64,000 nucleotides of DNA, from contig NZ_BMWA01000033.1 of NCBI RefSeq assembly GCF_014650995.1, positions 1 to 64,000 of the forward strand. Reading direction: 5' to 3'. Source of the stretch: Streptomyces viridiviolaceus (GTDB lineage: Bacteria > Actinomycetota > Actinomycetes > Streptomycetales > Streptomycetaceae). Below, piece after piece: positions 7,112-15,081 of the stretch (positions within the stretch are counted from its first letter, which is position 1; every line of letters starts with the position of its first letter). Both the position numbers and the translations under genes were made by a program. The notes under the pieces are model-generated. The model searched no databases and was not told the DNA's origin. It saw only the letters and a list, made by a program, of their open reading frames with translations.

Positions 7112-8176
7112 GTGACCACCGCTTTCGACCCGATAGACCTCTCCGGCCTCCGCCTTGCCAACCGCATCGCGATGGCCCCCATGACCCGCAGCCGCGCCAC
7201 CGCCGACGCGCTGCCCACCGCCCTCACCGCCGAGTACTACACGCAGCGTGCCTCCGCCGGTCTGATCGTCACCGAGGGCATCCAGCCCTCAGTGGTCGGT
7301 CAGGGCTACCCCAATACTCCGGGGCTGCACACGGCCGAGCACATCGCAGCCTGGCGCGCCGTCACTGACGCCGTGCATGCGGCCGGGGGACGGATCTTCG
7401 CCCAGCTGATGCACACCGGCCGCATCGGTCACCCCGACCTTCTGCCCGACGGACTGGTCAACGTGGCACCCTCCGCGGTGGCCGCCATCGGCCAGGTCTA
7501 CACCCACGAAGGCCCCAAGGACTTCGTCACTCCCCGCGAGCTCACCGACGAGGAGATCCAGGCCACCATTGCGGACTTCGCCGCCGCCGCTCGCAACGCC
7601 GTCGAGGCCGGCTTCGACGGTGTCGAACTCCACGGCGCCAACGGCTACCTGATCCACCAGTTCCTTGCTCCCAACAGCAACCAGCGCAGCGACGGGTGGG
7701 GCGGTTCGGTGGCGGGCCGGATCCGGTTCGCCATGGAGGCCGTCAAGGCCGTCGCTGAGGCCGTCGGTCCCGAGCGCACCGCCCTGCGGCTGTCGCCGGG
7801 CAACCCGTTCAACAGCATCGAGGAGCCGGAGCCGGAGCCCACGTACACCGCGCTCGTCGACGCGCTGGACCCGCTTGGTCTGGCCTATCTGCACGTGGTG
7901 GAGGTCACCCCGGAGGCCCGGGAGGTGACCACAGTGCTGCGCAAGCGGTTCAGCGGGGTGTTCATACTGAGCCCGGCGACCGAGGGCCCGACCGGCCCGG
8001 AGTCGCTGGCGCTCGTCGAGGACGGTACGACCGACGTGATCGCCTACGGGCAGCTGTTCCTCGCCAACCCCGACCTCCCGGCCCGGCTGCGGGCGGGCGG
8101 CCCCTTCAACGCGCCCGATCAGTCGACGTTCTACGGCGGCGGCGCCGAGGGATACACCGACTACCCCACGCTGTGA
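7112..8176 (+). CDS. Old Yellow Enzyme family alkene reductase
   Basis: The 354-residue protein is a full-length FMN-dependent TIM-barrel ene-reductase (NemA/YqjM type), using NAD(P)H to reduce electrophilic C=C bonds or nitro compounds. Family signatures include LANRIAMAPMTRSRA near the N-terminus, the substrate-binding pair in VELHGANGYLIHQFL (His174, Asn177), NQRSDGWGGS, and the FMN-phosphate region AYGQLFLANPDLP near the end. The operator pair just upstream suggests control by an electrophile-sensing repressor. A strong hairpin follows the stop, so it is probably transcribed alone. The family call is secure; the natural substrate cannot be told. Confidence 0.95.
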   Translation: MTTAFDPIDLSGLRLANRIAMAPMTRSRATADALPTALTAEYYTQRASAGLIVTEGIQPSVVGQGYPNTPGLHTAEHIAAWRAVTDAVHAAGGRIFAQLMHTGRIGHPDLLPDGLVNVAPSAVAAIGQVYTHEGPKDFVTPRELTDEEIQATIADFAAAARNAVEAGFDGVELHGANGYLIHQFLAPNSNQRSDGWGGSVAGRIRFAMEAVKAVAEAVGPERTALRLSPGNPFNSIEEPEPEPTYTALVDALDPLGLAYLHVVEVTPEAREVTTVLRKRFSGVFILSPATEGPTGPESLALVEDGTTDVIAYGQLFLANPDLPARLRAGGPFNAPDQSTFYGGGAEGYTDYPTL

Positions 8177-8183
8177 CACATGC

Positions 8184-8215
8184 CAGGGGCCTCCGCGCGG
8201 TAGCGGAGGCCCCTG
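8184..8215. terminator. Rho-independent-like hairpin
   Basis: CAGGGGCCTCCGC (8184-8196) pairs perfectly with GCGGAGGCCCCTG (8203-8215), with a six-base loop, eight bases after the OYE stop. Confidence 0.85.
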
Positions 8216-8540
8216 TGCCGTACACGGCTCACCACTCTGCCGTGAAGACGCCGGCCCCGATGAGCTGCGGTCGGCGTACCGGCGCCGGGGGGGTCGGCCA
8301 CCGTGTTCTCCACACCGGTCGCACAACTGCCGGAGGCCAAGTGCGCCGGCGTCACCGAGTACGCCCACCCGCGTGGTCACCGCCGATGCCGACCTTCGTG
8401 GTCCGAGCGTCGACCGTACCAAGGACGGCGCCCGCGGACCGGACAGCACACCTGTGAGGACGTATGTCGAATGTGCTGGTCGTCACCACCGTGGGGTGGG
8501 CAGTCACGGAAGGATGGAGTCGCTGCGGCGGGATGCAGTC
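8216..8540. other. Intergenic stretch without a supported gene
   Basis: Short coding-like words appear (for example VFSTPVAQLPEAKCAGVTEY on plus near 8300-8365) but without start, length or recognisable family. It may be further decayed sequence. Confidence 0.5.
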
Positions 8541-8973
8541 ATGGCTCACATCGCGTTGTTCCACTCGGTTCTCGGCCTGCGCCCAGCCGAATTCCGCGCG
8601 GCTGAGCGCCTGCGTCGTGCCGGGCCCGAGGTCATGACGCCCGACCTCTTCGGCGGCGAGGCCGCAACCACCCTCGATGAAAGATTCCAGCTGGTCGACG
8701 GAGTCGGCTGGGCAACGGTGGTCAACTCTTCTGCATGCTCTTGCCGACCTGCCCCCATACGTTCGTCCGGGTCTCAGGGTGCAGTTGCACGCCGCTGATC
8801 CGGACGACTTCGCGCCGCCCGAGCGCGTTGCCGCACTCTGCCGAGCGGCGCAGCAGAGCAGCGCCGACCTGGAGGTCTTCCGGTATCCAGGCGCCAACCA
8901 CTCCTACACCGATCATGACCTGCCCGACCATGACCGGCCGCAGCAGAGCGGGTGCTGGGACCTCCTCGGCTGA
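8541..8973 (+). pseudogene. Dienelactone hydrolase-family protein with internal deletion
   Basis: From the ATG at 8541 the frame reads MAHIALFHSVLGLRPAEF and GPEVMTPDLFGGEAATT, the start of a dienelactone-hydrolase-like alpha/beta hydrolase. After GVGWATV (about 8720) the frame shifts and the text resumes with LLHALADLPPYVRPG, DPDDFAPPE and FRYPGANHSYTDHDLP, the C-terminal part with the catalytic His. The central part, where the nucleophile (normally in a G-x-S/C-x-G loop) should be, is missing. The gene is therefore inactive. Confidence 0.8.
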
Positions 8974-9139
8974 GGTTGGGAACCGAGAGCGGAACCCGAC
9001 CACGCGATGCTCTTGGTTTCATGTCGCGTGGAGATCGGAACGAGCTTTCTTGCCTTGCGGCAACCGGGGGTGCAGTACCGCCCGTTGCTCGGCTGCGCAC
9101 AGGCACCGCCTGGCGGGCACGCCAGGCGAGTAGAGGAGC

Positions 9140-9577
9140 ATGAGGCCGGTCTACGACCTGTTCCGCCGATGGCAGCGCGGGGCACCTGGCACCGGATCTT
9201 CACAGCTCTCCAGTTCCGGGCGGACGCCATGAACCTGATCACCTGGGAGATCAAGGTCGACTCCACCGTCTGCCGGGCCCACCAGCACGCCGCAGAAGCG
9301 AGAAACAGGGGGATGACAGAAGCAGCCGCCGGGCAGCGTGGCGGTTGGAACACGGCCTGCCCACGCGGAGGTGGGCTTGGCTGCGCCACCCCCGACATGG
9401 CGGGCCAGGCTCGCGACCATGAGAACTCGCGACCATGAGAAAGGGGGTGCCCGCCAGCGTTCGGTCCGGAGGACGCGGTATCGATCGCCCCGAAGGCACT
9501 GCGCTGTGGCCACGAGGTACGACCAGCTCGCGGTCCGCTACGAGGCGACCGTTCTTGTCGCGGCCATCAACGAGTGA
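9140..9577 (+). pseudogene. IS5-family transposase, internally deleted
   Basis: Pieces of one transposase are visible on plus: VYDLFRRWQRG, then TWHRIFTALQ and ITWEIKVDSTVCRAHQHAA (the first catalytic Asp block) to about 9330, and a C-terminal end HCAVATRYDQLAVRYEATVL with VAAINE and stop at 9577. The middle, including the second Asp, is deleted and frames do not agree. Confidence 0.75.
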
Positions 9578-9752
9578 CTGTGCAGCTCATGCGATACACG
9601 CCCCTGGGAACGGTCCGGAAACACCGGCCGACGCTCCGGCCGCCCGAACGGCCAGGGGACCGAACTCCCGTCGCCGCTCGACCGGCGTTGTCGGAGTGCA
9701 TCTCCATGGTGAGACCACGAGGAAGTCGTCACGTGCACAGTAAAGTGAGCTC

Positions 9753-10256
9753 ATGGTCACGAACGCGCTTACACCCCCCGAGAAGGGCGCCGCTGCCGCT
9801 CCCGGGGATCTCATCCGGCATCTGGCGATCATTCTCCGCGGGTTCCAGGCCAGGTTCGAGAGCGCGATGGACGGGATGCCGGCCGGGGTACGCGGTTACC
9901 AGATCCTGTCGACCGTCATTCACCGGGATCCGCCCAACCAGCAGGCGATCGGCACTCACCTGGCGATCGACCGTACGGTTCTGACCTATTTGATCGACAC
10001 GCTCGTCGACGCCGGACTGGTCGAGCGCGTCCCCGACCCGGTGGACCGCCGGGCGCGCAAGATCGTGGCCACGGGTCCGGGCACCGAGGCGCTGGCCAGA
10101 TACGAGGAGCGGGTGGCCGCGGCGGAGGCCGATCTGCTGTCGGGGCTGTCTCCCCAGGATGGCGCGGCCCTGTCGGCCCTGGCCGGGCGCCTGTCCACAC
10201 AGATCCACCGCGCGCATCCGGGGGTCAACCCCTGCGAAGCGATGGACCACATCTGA
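9753..10256 (+). CDS. MarR-family transcriptional regulator
   Basis: The 167-residue protein has the MarR layout: an N-terminal dimerisation helix, then a winged helix-turn-helix with NQQAIGTHLAIDRTVLTYLI (recognition helix) and the wing LVERVPDPVDRRARKIVAT, then C-terminal dimer helices. Such proteins are usually repressors released by phenolic or electrophilic ligands. Its place between two OYE loci and next to doxX, all with a TTGG-n-CGACCAA-like motif upstream, makes it the best candidate regulator for them (inference). The start is the ATG at 9753, giving the usual family length. A perfect hairpin follows the gene. Confidence 0.93.
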   Translation: MVTNALTPPEKGAAAAPGDLIRHLAIILRGFQARFESAMDGMPAGVRGYQILSTVIHRDPPNQQAIGTHLAIDRTVLTYLIDTLVDAGLVERVPDPVDRRARKIVATGPGTEALARYEERVAAAEADLLSGLSPQDGAALSALAGRLSTQIHRAHPGVNPCEAMDHI

Positions 10257-10281
10257 CACAGCCCTCGCGGCAGGCGGCAGC

Positions 10282-10312
10282 GGAACGGGCCACCATATTG
10301 GTGGCCCGTTCC
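10282..10312. terminator. Hairpin between MarR and doxX genes
   Basis: GGAACGGGCCACCA (10282-10295) pairs perfectly with TGGTGGCCCGTTCC (10299-10312), three-base loop. The genes converge here, so it probably serves both. Confidence 0.85.
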
Positions 10313-10351
10313 AGCTTCCACGGCAGCATCTGACGCCGGGCGCTCCGCTCG

Positions 10352-10702
10352 TCAGATGGTGGCGACGGCCAGCGCCAGCTCGACCGCCGAGACCACGAGC
10401 AGGACGCCGGAGCCGGGCACCCCCTTGACGTCCTTGACCCGAAGGTGGGCGATCACAGCGCCCAGGAAGTAGAGCACCACGCCCACGGCGGCCGCGACAC
10501 CGAGCGGCCGGTAGCCGATCCCGACGAGCAGACCGACCGCGCCGGCGAACTCCAGTACGGCCAGCACCGGCACAAGTCCGGACGCCACTCCCACAGCTTC
10601 CAGGATCGCCATGACCTTCGGGTCCTTGACGAGTTTGCCCCGGCCTGAGACGACCAAAATCAGCGACAGCAGAACGGCGAGGGCGACATAGGCAATAGAC
10701 AT
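10352..10702 (-). CDS. DoxX-family small membrane protein
   Basis: A 116-residue protein with four predicted membrane segments, the DoxX family pattern: an N-terminal helix with a GRGKLVKDPKV loop, then two central helices (GLVPVLAVLEFAGAVGLLVG, RPLGVAAAVGVVLYFLGAV) and a C-terminal helix. The IAHLRVKDVKG loop between helices 3 and 4 is typical. Proteins of this family often sit with redox enzymes and have been linked to thiol or quinone metabolism, but their reaction is mostly unknown. It is transcribed towards the MarR gene; its upstream region holds operator-like sites shared with the OYE genes. Confidence 0.88.
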   Translation of the reverse strand: MSIAYVALAVLLSLILVVSGRGKLVKDPKVMAILEAVGVASGLVPVLAVLEFAGAVGLLVGIGYRPLGVAAAVGVVLYFLGAVIAHLRVKDVKGVPGSGVLLVVSAVELALAVATI

Positions 10703-10751
10703 GGATTCTCCGTGTTAGGGACGGGCCGGGAGACCTGCGGCGACCTGTGGA

Positions 10752-10903
10752 TGGCCGGCCAACTATCTGCTCGGCAAATATTCTGCGTCGCAGACTATAT
10801 CCTGGGGTTGCTGCAGTCGGCGCCGCCGTGAACCCTCTGAAGGCGCGCGGCACGGCGGGACCCCGTCACGTGTTCCAATCGCGCTCACACTTGGGCGACC
10901 AAC
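10752..10903. promoter_or_regulatory. Operator-like sites between doxX and the second OYE locus
   Basis: TGGCCGGCCAAC (10752-10763) lies 50 bases upstream of doxX and TTGGGCGACCAAC (10891-10903) about 90 bases upstream of the OYE pseudogene. Both match the paired palindromes before the first OYE gene with few changes. Each is followed by an A/T-rich patch (ACTATCT or ACTATATGC) that could be a -10 element. Confidence 0.55.
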
Positions 10904-10994
10904 TATATGCCTGTCGGCTTTCTCGGCAGCCACACCGCCGCACACTCGGGCGGCGGTGCACTTCCGCCCGCCCGGCACGAAGGAGAAGTTCCTT

Positions 10995-12041
10995 ATGCCC
11001 CTTTTCACCCATTCGTTTCGGCAGTCTCCAACTGTCCAACCGCATAGCGATGCGCCCACGACCCGCAGTCGTGCCGACCGGAACGGCGTACCGACGTCGA
11101 GCATGGCCACGCCCAGGCCTTGGCGGGCCTGATCCTGACTGAGGGCACCCAGCCGTCGTTCCACGGACAGGGCTACCCCATGACCCCCGGTATCCACACC
11201 GGCGAGCAGGCGGCCGGGCGGCGCGCGGTGGCGGACGCCGTGCACGCCGTCGGCGGGCGCATGTTCCTCCAGCTCCAGCACTCGGGGCGAGTGGGCCACC
11301 CCAGCGTCCACGGTCTCACTCCGGTCGCTCCGTCCGCCGTCCGCGCCGACGGGCAGATCTTCACGCTGGAGGGTCCCAAGGACTACGTCGCGCCGCGCGC
11401 CCTGACCACCGCCGAGGTCGAGGGCATCGTGGTTGAGTTCACGCGCGCCGCTGAGCGTGCGATCGAGGCGGATTTCGACGGCGTCGAGCTGCACAGCGCC
11501 ATGGGATACCTGCTCCACCTTCCTCGCGGCCAACACCGACCTGCGCACCGACGTCTGCAGCGGCTCCCTTCAGAACCGCGTCCGCTTCGCCGTCGAGGTG
11601 ATCGAGGCCCTGGCCGCCGCGATCGGAGCCGACCGGGTCGGCCTGCGGATCTCGCCCGCCGAGGCGCTCAACGACATCGCCGGGGGCGACAGCATCGCGC
11701 TGTACACACACTGCTGGGCGCACTGGCGCCGCTGGGCCTCGCGCACCTGCACCTGGTGGCCGCGGAGGACGAGGACCTCAACGACAAGATCCGTGCCACC
11801 TGGCCGGGCATCCCCGTGGTCGAACCGCTCAACTCCTTTCCGCAGACACCCGAGGACGGCGGCCGGAAGAACGCGGAACGGTGGCTGCGCCACGGTGCGG
11901 ACCTGATCGCCTTCGGCCGGGGATTCCTCGCCAACCCCGACCTGGTCGCCCTCTTCCGCGCCAACGCACGGCTCAACGCCCCGAACCCCGAGGACCTGTA
12001 CGGGGGCGGTGACGGCGGCTCCATCGACTGCCCCACCCTGG
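10995..12041 (+). pseudogene. Second Old Yellow Enzyme paralogue, frameshifted
   Basis: A good ribosome site (AGGAGAAG) precedes an ATG at 10995, but the frame breaks after RFGSLQLSNRIAM-like sequence. It resumes as LILTEGTQPSFHGQGYPMTP and DYVAPRALTTAEVEG, shifts near 11517, gives FLAANTDLRTDVCSGS and RVGLRISPAEALNDIAGGDS, and shifts again near 11705 to LHLVAAEDEDLNDK, AFGRGFLANPDL and a final YGGGDGGSIDCPTLG. The substrate-binding pair is also changed: VELHSAMGYL has Met where the intact paralogue has Asn. It is inactive, though its promoter motif is still recognisable. Confidence 0.85.
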
Positions 12042-12127
12042 GCGGGCCCTCTGCCTGGCGAACCCCCGAGGTCACCGGCCGGGGCGGCTCGGTCGGGCGC
12101 CCGTCTCCACGGCTCACTGCCCCGTCA

Positions 12128-13537
12128 TCACGAGGACGCGTGGCGACGGCCGCTGGAGTCCGCCGTCCTCGCGGGCGGCCCATCCGTGTCGCGGTCGCCG
12201 GACAGCCGCTGCTGCAGTCCCTCCTCGATCTGGTTGAGCATGCCGGTCACCGCCGTCGTCTCCTCCTCACTCAGCAGCGTGGTGGCATCCTGTTCGAGCT
12301 CATGCCAGAGGTCCGCAACCTGGTCCCGCAGGGCCTGCCCGGCGTCCGTGAGGGAGACGATCGACGCGCGCCGGTCGGTCGGCGAGGGGGAACGGGTGAT
12401 GAAACCGGCCTGCTCCAGGCGCTGGAGCATCTTGGTCACCGTGGAAGCGTCCAGGGCGAGAGCGCGGATGAGGTCCGCCTGTGCGCGATGGTCCTCGTCC
12501 CACAGCAGCATGAGCAGGATCTCCTGGCCCGGGTAGAGCCCCACCCGGCGCAGCAGGGTGCCTGCGTGCACGCGGTGCAACCGGCCGGCACGGAAAAGAG
12601 CATGGCTGACCCTCCCCCAGGTCGCGCCGGACGGCGCGTCCCCCATGGCGCAGATCTGTTCGCTGGGCTGCCTGCTGTCACGGGCCGTGCTGACGTCCTT
12701 CTCGACCCGGCTCTGGGCGGCCTCCGCCTCTTCCCTCTCTGCCCCGGCGGGTAGTCCGGGGAGCAGAGCGGGAGGGCAGCCGATCGCGCGCGACGCGACG
12801 CCGGCGGCGGCCACGACGAGGGCGGCCGTCCTCGGCACGTCCGTGGATGTCAGCCGCTGCACGGGTGCCACGATGCCCAGTACGGCCACGAGTCGTCCAT
12901 GCACACCGAAAACGGGCGCGCTCACGGAGACCGACCCGATGTCGCCTCCTTCGAAGGAGACGGCGTGACCGCGACGGCGGACGGCGGCCCGCTGCTCGGC
13001 GAACTGCTCTGCGTCGGGAATGGTGTGCCCGGTGACCGGACCAGGGCCCTGCTTCAGGACGTCGCGCCAGGCGTCCTCGTCGTGGGCGAGGAACACCCTG
13101 CCCGCCGAGCCCTCGTGCAGGGGAGCCACCATGCCGAGGGCGACGACGCGCTTGACGGCATGCCGGGTCTCGGCGAGCCCCACGACACTGCGGTACAGGC
13201 CGTCCCGCACGTACAGGCAGGCCGTCTCTCCCGTGCTGTCTCGTAGTTCGTCCAGGAAGGGCTGGATCCGCCGGACCGGATCGAAGCCGTACAACCCGGG
13301 TGCGGCCATGCGTACCAGAGCGAGCCCGACGCGATAGGCGTCCCCGGTCCGGTCGAGGAAACCCTCGCGCACGAGGTTCTGCACCAGGCGCTGGCAGGTA
13401 CTGGACGGCAGCCCGGTCGCCTGCCTGATCTCAGGCAGCGTCAATTCCGGCCCTTCCGGGGCGAAGCACTCCAGAATGGCGCGGATCTTGCCGAGCACGA
13501 GGAGCGGGGGCTGCCCCTGGGGGTCCTCCTCGTTCAT
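12128..13537 (-). CDS. IclR domain fused to MarR domain, transcriptional regulator
   Basis: Read from the ATG at 13537 (AGGAGGG ribosome site 8 to 14 bases upstream; an ATG at 13603 lacks one) the protein has 469 residues. Residues about 10-75 are an IclR winged helix (LTLPEIRQATGLPSSTCQRL), followed by the IclR effector domain to about 255 (VRDGLYRSVVGLAE, LHEGSAGRVFLAH, SVSAPVFGVHGRLVAVLGI). After a Glu/Ala/Arg-rich linker, residues about 300-440 form a second complete DNA-binding unit of the MarR family: HAGTLLRRVGLYPGQEILLM, DLIRALALDASTVTKMLQRL, the wing RSPSPTDRRASIVSLTDAG. The frame is open throughout. Such a two-headed regulator is unusual; its ligand and targets are unknown. The neighbouring OYE pseudogene converges on it. 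Confidence 0.9.
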   Translation of the reverse strand: MNEEDPQGQPPLLVLGKIRAILECFAPEGPELTLPEIRQATGLPSSTCQRLVQNLVREGFLDRTGDAYRVGLALVRMAAPGLYGFDPVRRIQPFLDELRDSTGETACLYVRDGLYRSVVGLAETRHAVKRVVALGMVAPLHEGSAGRVFLAHDEDAWRDVLKQGPGPVTGHTIPDAEQFAEQRAAVRRRGHAVSFEGGDIGSVSVSAPVFGVHGRLVAVLGIVAPVQRLTSTDVPRTAALVVAAAGVASRAIGCPPALLPGLPAGAEREEAEAAQSRVEKDVSTARDSRQPSEQICAMGDAPSGATWGRVSHALFRAGRLHRVHAGTLLRRVGLYPGQEILLMLLWDEDHRAQADLIRALALDASTVTKMLQRLEQAGFITRSPSPTDRRASIVSLTDAGQALRDQVADLWHELEQDATTLLSEEETTAVTGMLNQIEEGLQQRLSGDRDTDGPPARTADSSGRRHASS

Positions 13538-14113
13538 CACTGCCGCCCTCCTGGCCACTTCGCCTGCTGACCTGCTGTTCACCGTCGTGCGGTACTCGCA
13601 CACGACGGTATGCCGACAGTACCTGAGCGAGGTTCAACGGTTGCGTGCCCCATGCAGCCCCGTCGGCGGCCCGCCGGAGCCGAGGACTGACTCTCCGACC
13701 TGGCTCTTGACCATGGCAGGAGATCAGATGGTGAGTCGCAGCCCGCGACCCGGTTCATCGTATTCGGCGCAGGCCGCCGAGACCGACGAGGCGACTGGTC
13801 GCCGGACAAGCGGTGGCCTCCTGCAGGAGGCCACCGCGGCGCCGGGCGTGGCCGGTCTCGCGGACCGTCCCGGCAGCCCCCGGGGGCCGTCGGCCCGAGC
13901 GCCCCGTGGCTGGTGGTACGGACTGCGACCCGGCGAGGCAGCCGACGCGGGCGGGATCCATCCGGCCGGGACCATCGGTGACCCATTCCGCTCCCCCGCC
14001 GGAGCAGCCTCTGACACACCGGCGGCCCGAATCCGGCGAGCCGCACCACCGGTGCCACCGCGGGGTCCCACGACCAGGCGGCTCCCGTCACACCGTGGGC
14101 TCGTGACGGCGCG
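13538..14113. other. Long gap between two divergent-ended regulators, with a palindrome
   Basis: No open frame has a recognisable product. The region should hold the promoter of the IclR-MarR fusion gene (near 13560-13640). The only clear structure is the palindrome at 13811-13836, annotated separately. Confidence 0.5.
13811..13836. repeat. Perfect 26-bp palindrome
   Basis: CGGTGGCCTCCTG is followed directly by its reverse complement CAGGAGGCCACCG, centred between 13823 and 13824. It could end transcription of the IclR gene at 14114-14887, which reads towards it, or be a protein-binding site. Confidence 0.8.
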
Positions 14114-14887
14114 TCAGTATGTACCGGTGGGCAGCGCGTACGACAGTTCCTGCGCCGCGCTCGTGAGGGCGGGGTGGAGACGGACGAGGTCGGGCAGCGG
14201 GGTGCGGTAGGCGGGGGCCGCGATGGAGAGGGCGGCGCGGGCCGTGCCGTCGGGGCCCAGGACGGGCACACCGAGCGCGCGGATGCCGGGTTCGTGCTCC
14301 TCGTCGGCCACGGCGTAGCGGTCGGCTCGGACCTTCTCGATCTCGGCCCGGAAACGCGCTCGGTCGGTGATGGTGTGGGGACCGAGCGGCTCCAGTACCA
14401 GGGTCTCCAGGAGTTCCTCGCGCACCTCGCGCGGGGCGAAGGCGATCAGCGCCTTCCCCATCGCCGTGCAGTGGACCGGCCCGTGCTTGCCGGGCTCGCC
14501 GCGGACGCTGACCTGCTGCGGCCCCTGCACGTAGTGGATGTAGAGCTGCTTGTCCCCGTCGAGCACCGACATCAGCACGGCCTCGCGGGACAGTTCGGCG
14601 AGCCGGCGCATCACGGGCAGGGCCACGCCGGTGAATCCGTGGGCCTGGGAGACCCGCTGCCCGAGCTGGTACACCCGCAGTCCGAGCGTGTAGTGCTTCG
14701 TACGTACGTCGAACTCGACGAAGTGGTCGCGGCCCAGCGACTTCAGCAGCCGGTAGCAGGTGCTGGTGGGGTAGCCCGAGACGCGGGCCAGCTCGGACAG
14801 GGTGACACCCGAGGGGTGCTCGCCGAGCAGTGTCAGGACGGCGAGGGCCTTGCCGACCATGTCGGAGGCCGGAGTTGAGGCTGACAT
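14114..14887 (-). CDS. IclR-family regulator of the adjacent sugar-acid operon
   Basis: The 257-residue protein has the full IclR layout: winged helix at about residues 10-70 (VTLSELARVSGYPTSTCYRL) and effector domain to about 245, with GPVHCTAMGKALIAFA (the classic IclR motif around the binding pocket) and GIRALGVPVLGPDG. It is divergently transcribed from the MFS transporter and the catabolic genes that follow, and two near-identical half-palindromic sites lie between them, so it very probably controls that operon and itself. The ligand is likely the imported sugar acid or an intermediate. Start ATG at 14887 has an AGAAGGTGG sequence upstream. Confidence 0.93.
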   Translation of the reverse strand: MSASTPASDMVGKALAVLTLLGEHPSGVTLSELARVSGYPTSTCYRLLKSLGRDHFVEFDVRTKHYTLGLRVYQLGQRVSQAHGFTGVALPVMRRLAELSREAVLMSVLDGDKQLYIHYVQGPQQVSVRGEPGKHGPVHCTAMGKALIAFAPREVREELLETLVLEPLGPHTITDRARFRAEIEKVRADRYAVADEEHEPGIRALGVPVLGPDGTARAALSIAAPAYRTPLPDLVRLHPALTSAAQELSYALPTGTY

Positions 14888-14908
14888 GGGACCACCTTCT
14901 CACAACTT

Positions 14909-15019
14909 TTTCCGCATCGCGGCAAGAGTTGCCGCATTTTGAAATCGATCATTGACACAGCCGTCAGCGCGACTTCAGACTCTTCCCGAATTACGGCATC
15001 ACTTGCCACATCGCGGCAA
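14909..15019. promoter_or_regulatory. Two IclR-type operator candidates
   Basis: TTTCCGCATCGCGGCAA (14909-14925) and TTGCCACATCGCGGCAA (15003-15019) share CATCGCGGCAA and approximate a TTGCC-n7-GGCAA dyad. A further half-site GAGTTGCCGCA is at 14926-14936. A TTGACA box lies near 14953. This is the control region of the divergent IclR/MFS genes. Confidence 0.65.
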
Positions 15020-15081
15020 ACCCTGCGCTCCCCATGTGGCACCCACCGACGGCAATGACGCCCCGGAAGAAAGAGGCCCCG

